NCBI GenBank assembly: GCA_030613055.1
Contig: JAUWMR010000012.1
Location: forward strand, 1-64,000
DNA length: 64,000 nucleotides
Direction: 5' to 3'
Source of the DNA: Desulfobacteraceae bacterium
Lineage (GTDB): Bacteria > Desulfobacterota > DSM-4660 > Desulfatiglandales > Desulfatiglandaceae
The position numbers and the translations under genes were made by a program. Below the pieces are notes generated by a model. That model did not search any database. It worked only from the letters and a program-made list of their open reading frames with translations, and was not told the origin of the DNA. The first letter of the stretch is position 1, and each line of letters begins with the position of its first letter. Below are positions 59,874 to 64,000 of the stretch, piece by piece.

Positions 59874-60048
59874 CAAAGTCAGTACCCCGCATAAAATTTA
59901 GTGGTATTCCAAAGTTAGTTGCCCCGCAGTGTTGGCGTCAGCTTACCCCGGTCGTTGAGACTGTAGGAAAAGCCTTGAAAGGCCCATTAATAGGGGATAT
60001 AGTTGCTTCCCAAAACAAACAGACCGCTTATACAGTAAGGGGAAGCAG

Positions 60049-60114
60049 ATGGCAATATACAAAGAGTATTTTTACAAACAAGGCAAGTTTATCCCGATAC
60101 ACTTCGACAAGTAA
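60049..60114 (+). pseudogene. possible transposase N-terminal remnant
   Basis: A 21-codon frame MAIYKEYFYKQGKFIPIHFD K-stop after GGGGAAG resembles, from memory, the start of IS1182-like transposases (a basic/aromatic stretch then a FxKQxLPGTFE motif that is missing here). No further coding sequence follows. The 530-base gap 59823-60352 otherwise holds only the terminator and the inverted pair at 60131-60294. Confidence 0.35.
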
Positions 60115-60130
60115 ATATTTCCGTGTATAA

Positions 60131-60294
60131 GGGGACTTTGGTTCCAAAACGATTTAAAAAATAAATATTATTTTAACTTATATAGACTGTATATTTTGGC
60201 CACGATGAAAATCTTATTAAGCTCTACTCCTGCTTTGAAATAAAATTGTGGCTTGATTATCAAGATGGGAAGTCGTTTTGGAACCAACGTCCGC
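60131..60294. repeat. 164-bp AT-rich element with imperfect 25-bp inverted ends
   Basis: 60131-60155 and 60270-60294 are complementary at 22 of 25 positions (core GGTTCCAAAACGA / TCGTTTTGGAACC). The inside is AT-rich and non-coding. Confidence 0.65.
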
Positions 60295-60352
60295 TTTTAC
60301 GTTGATGATTTACGGAGGAAGAGCTAAAGATTAGCGAATAAGGAGAATAACA

Positions 60353-60463
60353 ATGGGCCGAAAAGACAAAGGTGGGAAAAAGCTGAAAAAAAAGGGGCTT
60401 ACCAAAGAAGAAAAGCGAGCCAAGAAGAAAGCGAAAAAGGATCAAAAACGTGAGGGAACTTAG
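60353..60463 (+). CDS. very basic 36-aa protein
   Basis: ATG 60353 with AAGGAG eight bases upstream; stop TAG at 60461. Of 36 residues about 17 are Lys or Arg (MGRKDKGGKKLKKKGLTKEE, then KRAKKKAKKDQKREGT). Such composition suggests RNA or DNA binding, or a ribosome-associated peptide. First of three tiny genes in a row. No family recognised. Confidence 0.55.
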   Translation: MGRKDKGGKKLKKKGLTKEEKRAKKKAKKDQKREGT

Positions 60464-60565
60464 ATTAAGCAGGCAATTAGAACAAAAGAGAATTTAGCTT
60501 GCGTCATAAATCGAAGACTGTGCTTCAATTCAGAATTGCCACGCATAAAAGGGGACGCGGTGAAA

Positions 60566-60700
60566 ATGAAAAGAGGCATGTCAATCGTAATATTTCCAAT
60601 TTTGCCGGTAATGTGTTGCATACCGGTCTTTGCCGATCAGGCCAAAGAAGAAGCGACAGAATCTTGTTCTTGTTATCAGGATGAGAGTGAAGAGAAATAG
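60566..60700 (+). CDS. small exported peptide, 44 aa
   Basis: ATG 60566 (a GTG at 60560 is possible) after AAAAGGGGA. A signal-peptide-like N-terminus (KRGMSIVIFPILPVMCCIPV, cut after FADQ or VFA) is followed by AKEEATESCSCYQDESEEK: acidic, with a CSC pair. Mature part about 22 residues. Role unknown; lies between two other small genes. Confidence 0.5.
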   Translation: MKRGMSIVIFPILPVMCCIPVFADQAKEEATESCSCYQDESEEK

Positions 60701-60704
60701 AGAA

Positions 60705-60845
60705 ATGAAGACGAATTGCGATAAGTGTAAATTACGGAGTCGCGCTGAAAAAAAGCCCAATTCCATACTAGCCAGGATTTGGAAATGGCATATTGGGTGG
60801 TGTCCAGGATGGAAGGCCTATCAAAAAGAGTTGTGCAGGAAATAG
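60705..60845 (+). CDS. cysteine-rich 46-aa protein
   Basis: ATG 60705, stop TAG at 60843. MKTNCDKCKLRSRAEKKPNS is followed by ILARIWKWHIGWCPGWKAYQ and KELCRK. A CxxC pair plus two more Cys, and a Trp-rich middle (WKWHIGWCPGW), make a compact metal-binding fold plausible. I believe close relatives with the HxGWCPGWKAY motif exist in Deltaproteobacteria, but could not check. It starts four bases after the stop of the previous gene. Confidence 0.55.
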   Translation: MKTNCDKCKLRSRAEKKPNSILARIWKWHIGWCPGWKAYQKELCRK

Positions 60846-61080
60846 GGAACTTACATTAAATTATAAGTTTTTGAGCATATTGCTTAATGCCTGATATGTA
60901 AATTCAAGGCAGTCATAAAACAGGCTGCTTCTCTTCGCTTTATCCAACTCTGGGAGATCTGCTATCTTGTCCAGGTTTTTGTGACGCTGAATTCATGTGA
61001 TATCCTAACACTATCAGCAACAAGGCTGAAGTGAGGTGGGGCGTGGGCCAATTGCGGCGATCCTTTTTTCTACTGTTTCA

Positions 61081-61509
61081 TCAATTCGACTTAGCCGTAA
61101 GAATGGGAACATTAATTCGTCTGGCTGCCTCTATTAGTTTAGTGTCTGACGTGGCTATAGGAAAGCCTTTCCTGATTGCAAGATCAAGATATGATGCGTC
61201 ATAGCTCGAAAGATTATTCACCCTTGCCAAAGCCAAAAGCTCCTTCATCATCTTTTCTGGGCGTTCATGCTCCACAATGATCGGAAGTTGGGATAACAAG
61301 GTAATAAACCGAATACTATCTGATTCACTGATCCGCTTTTGCCGTTCTGCCACTAATAAAACATTCACGACCTCAAGGGGCCAGATTGATGGAACTACGG
61401 CAGCCGCTTGCGTAAGCCTGTCCAGAACGATATCGGCGTATTTATTTGTTTCATCTTTAAAACACCATGACATTACAACAGAATTATCGATAACGAAATG
61501 TTCGACCAT
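61081..61509 (-). CDS. PIN-domain toxin, VapC-like
   Basis: A 142-residue PIN nuclease. FVIDNSVVMSWCFKDETNKY has the first Asp (D8), IWPLEVVNVLLVAE the Glu, LSSYDASYLDLAIRKGFPIA the third and ATSDTKLIEAA the fourth acidic residue. It begins directly after the antitoxin gene (ATG at 61509, stop of antitoxin at 61510). Different PIN subgroup from the toxin at 59391 (type VapC with internal SSYDA motif), though the operators are alike. Confidence 0.92.
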   Translation of the reverse strand: MVEHFVIDNSVVMSWCFKDETNKYADIVLDRLTQAAAVVPSIWPLEVVNVLLVAERQKRISESDSIRFITLLSQLPIIVEHERPEKMMKELLALARVNNLSSYDASYLDLAIRKGFPIATSDTKLIEAARRINVPILTAKSN

Positions 61510-61749
61510 TTAACGCCTTCCTTCTTCAAGCATTCCCCGGATTGAGAGTTCGCCAAGACTATGTCTGTCACGGAATTTTCGCAGTTCAATAATGACTGAT
61601 TGGGTATCAACTATCTTTTCGGGATCAGGGGGTTGTAATACGGCTACCGGAACACCATGTTTCGTTATGGTTATTCGCTCGCCCTTGAATACACGCTCCA
61701 GTAATTTGGGCAGATGGGTTTTGGCTTCATATGCACCTACAGTTTCCAT
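61510..61749 (-). CDS. Phd/YefM family antitoxin
   Basis: A 79-residue protein: METVGAYEAKTHLPKLLERV and GERITITKHGVPVAVLQPPD are the Phd DNA-binding part; the tail RKFRDRHSLGELSIRGMLEE binds the toxin. It shares little with the antitoxin at 59143, yet the upstream palindrome AGACTAGTCT is identical. AAGGAG lies before the ATG. Confidence 0.92.
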   Translation of the reverse strand: METVGAYEAKTHLPKLLERVFKGERITITKHGVPVAVLQPPDPEKIVDTQSVIIELRKFRDRHSLGELSIRGMLEEGRR

Positions 61750-61773
61750 AGCATAACTCCTTAGACTGGTTTG

Positions 61774-61807
61774 AGACTAGTCTAATATGAATTGATGAAA
61801 CTGTCAA
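61774..61807 (-). promoter_or_regulatory. promoter/operator of the second Phd-PIN module
   Basis: On the minus strand: TTGACA (61807-61802), 17 bases, TAGACT as -10. The palindrome AGACTAGTCT (61774-61783) overlaps the -10, and a half site AGACTGG follows at about 61763-61769. Confidence 0.7.
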
Positions 61808-61942
61808 CTTTAAGCTAATGTAATAGGGTAGGGCCAAGCTAAGTGATTAATATGCTTGTGGTAATAGGGGACATCCTATATTCTCCTTATTTCCTAACAA
61901 AGGTCAAACGTAGCTCCCTTTTGGAACTGATCCCTATCTTAT

Positions 61943-62872
61943 CTAAAGGCCTCTTTGAGGAAATAACGGTGTGTATCTTCTTGTCTTCAAGTTTACCACC
62001 AGTATTCCAGAGACAATCAACAACAGTGCAAGCAGAATATTGAGGGTGATAGGTTCTCCAAGAACCATTCCTCCCAGCAAAACCCCGGCTATTGGCATAA
62101 TGAAAATAAAAGAATGCAATGAAACGGCGCCGTATTTCTTGAGCAGGTTATTCCATGCCACAAAACCTAAAGCCGCTGTCAGTATACTCTGGTACAAGAG
62201 AGAACCCAGAACTTTCGGATTTACATGTACTATCATTGTACTGTCCCATATAAAACCTGCTAAAAAAAAGAGTGGTACCGAAAATATCATGGGGTAAAGC
62301 ACAATGAGAAAAGGGTCAAATGCGTTTATTATTCTTTTTGTATAAACTGTGTTACAGGCCCATACAAAAGCAGTGATGAGGATCATAATATCCCCAATTT
62401 GAATATCCGTTGTTACCCCCTGTTTACCCAGAAAGACCGAGGCCATTCCTGTAAATCCCATGAAAAGGCCCAAGATCTTCTTTTTCGTAATCCGGTCTCC
62501 TGGAATGAAATAATGAGCCAGGAAAAGGACAAAAAAAGGTTGAAGGTTAATCAACAGGGTTCCACGGGAAGCATTGGTTTTACTGAGCCCAAAATAAAGC
62601 AAGGCAAGCTGTACAGTAAAAAAAATTGAGATAATCAACAATTGATGTACCTGTCCTTTCTTGATGAAAAAAGACCGCCGGGTGATTTTGGCCCAAAGAA
62701 AAATAACAAATGCGGCCATAACAAAACGGAGCCCCGCTGTTGTGAATGCCCCTAACCCGGAAAGGCTGATTTTAATAGCTACAGCATTGGCCCCAAATAC
62801 AATACATAGAAGCGAGGTATAAATGGCAGCCGGAAAAGGAAGTTCCCGATTATTGTGTGTCTCTTCAGCCAT
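61943..62872 (-). CDS. DMT-family transporter with two EamA domains
   Basis: A 309-residue membrane protein with about ten hydrophobic segments in two EamA halves: FGANAVAIKISLSGLGAFTT with LRFVMAAFVIFLWAK in the first, ITAFVWACNTVYTKRIINAF and ALGFVAWNNLLKKYGAVSLH in the second. It probably exports a metabolite or amino acid by proton exchange; substrate cannot be told. The start ATG at 62872 is clear. The small gene at 62911-63078 precedes it on the same strand by 38 bases. Confidence 0.9.
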   Translation of the reverse strand: MAEETHNNRELPFPAAIYTSLLCIVFGANAVAIKISLSGLGAFTTAGLRFVMAAFVIFLWAKITRRSFFIKKGQVHQLLIISIFFTVQLALLYFGLSKTNASRGTLLINLQPFFVLFLAHYFIPGDRITKKKILGLFMGFTGMASVFLGKQGVTTDIQIGDIMILITAFVWACNTVYTKRIINAFDPFLIVLYPMIFSVPLFFLAGFIWDSTMIVHVNPKVLGSLLYQSILTAALGFVAWNNLLKKYGAVSLHSFIFIMPIAGVLLGGMVLGEPITLNILLALLLIVSGILVVNLKTRRYTPLFPQRGL

Positions 62873-62910
62873 TGACTTATAAAACCCCGTCCATACCGTT
62901 TCTTTCTGAA

Positions 62911-63078
62911 TTAAGAATCATCTGCACATCCACAATCATCCCGAATAAATTCAAGGTTTGGTAAATACATTTTCGTTGACTTAAACACAAGGCGAAAGTT
63001 TTTTTCACTGGCCAGCTCATCCACCAAAATGAAATCATGAATATTTTTGATCGTCTCTAACAAAGGATACTCTCCCAT
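62911..63078 (-). CDS. small protein of 55 aa, divergent from the sulfite-reductase-like gene
   Basis: ATG 63078 to TAA 62911. The peptide reads MGEYPLLETIKNIHDFILVD, later FRLVFKSTKMYLPNLEFIRD and DCGCADDS. The composition is protein-like and a CGC motif lies near the acidic end. No ribosome site is seen: an A-rich run precedes the ATG. A CRP/FNR-type palindrome is 22 bases upstream. Possibly co-transcribed with the DMT transporter. No family recognised. Confidence 0.5.
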   Translation of the reverse strand: MGEYPLLETIKNIHDFILVDELASEKNFRLVFKSTKMYLPNLEFIRDDCGCADDS

Positions 63079-63100
63079 TTGTAAAAAAAAATCTCGATTC

Positions 63101-63114
63101 TTGACCTAAGTCAA
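63101..63114 (+). promoter_or_regulatory. CRP/FNR-type operator TTGAC-N4-GTCAA
   Basis: TTGACCTAAGTCAA is a perfect palindrome of the FNR/DNR/HcpR class. TATAAT (63136-63141) places the start point near 63148, so the site is centred about 40.5 bases upstream, the class II activator position for the gene at 63171. It could also control the divergent small gene. Confidence 0.65.
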
Positions 63115-63170
63115 GGAATCCCCTTCGGAAATGCCTATAATAAGAATCATTTTAAGTTGGAAGAGGTCTT

Positions 63171-63968
63171 ATGATGAACTGGAGCAGAGAGGCAAAAGAG
63201 GCATTATCAAGGGTCCCGTTTTTTGTCAGGAAACGGGTGAAGAGGCGTGTGGAAGACGAAGCAGCCCGTTGTGGGGCCAATGAAGTGATTATGGAGTATG
63301 TTAGAACATGCCAGAAGCGGTTCTTAAATCGGATGGAGGACGAGGTCAAAGGTTTTCAGGTAGAAACCTGTTTTGGCCCGACCGGTTGTCCCAACAGGGC
63401 TGTAATCTCCGATGGTCTGCCACAAAAATTGGAAAAAAAGCTCCTGAAAAGAAATTTGAAGGAGTTTTTGAAAAAGCGAGTAAAAGGCCCCTTAAAGATG
63501 CACCACGAGTTTCGCGTCTCTGTTTCCGACTGCCCAAATGCGTGTTCCCGTCCCCAAATCTTTGATGTAGGGCTTATAGGGGCTTGCAGGCCTGAAGTCT
63601 CGGGTGAGCCTTGCACACAGTGCGGGGCCTGTGTGGAGGTATGCAGGGAAAACGCAATATCTCTTGAAAACGATGTCCCCTTTGTAGATGACGAAAAATG
63701 CCTTTACTGCGGTCAGTGCGTGGGCATCTGCCCGACAGGCACCCTGAAGGAGGGCGCTAAGGGTTTCCGAATTCTGGTGGGAGGAAAATTAGGACGACAT
63801 CCCCGATTAGGGACTGAATTGCCCGGTGTTTATAAATTAGAGGATGCATTGAAAGTTGTGGACCGGTGTCTGGACCATTATCAGCACCACTGCCTAAGGG
63901 GCGAGCGTTTTGGCGAGATTCTGGAACGAGCCCCTCTACCACCTTCACACCTGGCCCCCGGCCAGTAA
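63171..63968 (+). CDS. PCP_red plus siroheme-type sulfite/nitrite reductase-like domain plus 2[4Fe-4S] protein
   Basis: A 265-residue protein with GGAAGAGG before the ATG. Residues 1-45 (WSREAKEALSRVPFFVRKRV, then AARCGANEVIMEYV) match the PCP_red domain known from light-independent protochlorophyllide reductase. Then follow CFGPTGCPNRA and VSDCPNACSRPQIFDVGLIG, the Cys pair and siroheme-site region of sulfite reductases, interrupted by a ferredoxin insert CTQCGACVEVCRENAI and CLYCGQCVGICPTGTL (two 4Fe-4S). It is short compared with DsrA/DsrB or AsrC. A redox or sulfite/nitrite-reducing role is likely. The promoter has a CRP/FNR-type site. Confidence 0.85.
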   Translation: MMNWSREAKEALSRVPFFVRKRVKRRVEDEAARCGANEVIMEYVRTCQKRFLNRMEDEVKGFQVETCFGPTGCPNRAVISDGLPQKLEKKLLKRNLKEFLKKRVKGPLKMHHEFRVSVSDCPNACSRPQIFDVGLIGACRPEVSGEPCTQCGACVEVCRENAISLENDVPFVDDEKCLYCGQCVGICPTGTLKEGAKGFRILVGGKLGRHPRLGTELPGVYKLEDALKVVDRCLDHYQHHCLRGERFGEILERAPLPPSHLAPGQ

Positions 63969-64000
63969 TGCCTGCACCTTGGAGTTGGAGAGGGTCTTAG

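Overview
The window reads as chromosomal DNA of an anaerobic, Gram-negative bacterium, most likely a Desulfobacterota (Desulfobacterales-like, possibly uncultured) lineage. This is inferred from gene content: a RACo-type corrinoid-activator homologue, ferredoxin-dependent indolepyruvate oxidoreductase, methylmalonyl-CoA epimerase, a siroheme-type sulfite-reductase-like protein, a molybdenum hydroxylase, LPS-core genes, and many short palindromic or MITE-like repeats of the 'cattcccgcg' type. No rRNA or CRISPR array is present. One intact tRNA (tRNA-Pro, anticodon TGG) is encoded.

Layout. 0-5 kb: tail of an enoyl-CoA hydratase, a HEAT-repeat protein, a DUF4143 ATPase, a TIGR02757 protein, a frameshifted gene remnant and the RACo-like ASKHA/2Fe-2S protein. 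5-15 kb: a phosphate-starvation island with pstSCAB-phoU, a HAD plus GDPD-like fusion, PsiE, a small membrane-anchored protein and a porin. Five upstream regions carry tandem 11-bp-period repeats (core YTAAY) that look like Pho boxes. 15-29 kb: an FG-GAP/TolB-like protein, methylmalonyl-CoA epimerase, IF-1, MobA, a CNNM/CorC protein, ThiL, a nucleotidyltransferase-like protein, RapZ, and an amino-sugar cluster (beta-helix nucleotidyltransferase-like protein, GlmM, glucosamine-6-P deaminase). 29-36 kb: LPS core/O-antigen genes (GT4, GT2, three methyltransferases, O-antigen ligase, GT2). One methyltransferase sits between 80-bp inverted repeats. 37-49 kb: Hsp20, a Lon-family protease, an orphan B12-binding radical SAM enzyme resembling RiPP maturases, IorBA with an acyl-CoA ligase, a TPR membrane protein and DedA. 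49-58 kb: FolD, the tRNA-Pro locus with tandem tRNA-derived repeats and an adjacent 166-bp TIR element, then a catabolic-looking cluster (class III aminotransferase, saccharopine-dehydrogenase-like protein, three-subunit molybdenum hydroxylase). 58-64 kb: an accessory stretch with HicAB, two Phd-PIN toxin-antitoxin modules sharing an operator sequence, three tiny genes, a DMT transporter, and a divergent pair around a CRP/FNR-type site: a 55-aa protein and a PCP_red/siroheme/2[4Fe-4S] protein.

The most coherent regulatory unit is the phosphate island. There, the repeated 11-bp boxes tie the Pst transporter to PsiE, a probable phosphate porin, a HAD/GDPD-like double enzyme and an undescribed 45-aa peptide. 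The most unusual structures are the inverted-repeat methyltransferase cassette, the 113-bp tandem tRNA-Pro pseudo-copies, and the common operator of two unrelated toxin-antitoxin pairs. All functional statements come from reading motifs by eye; no database search was run.
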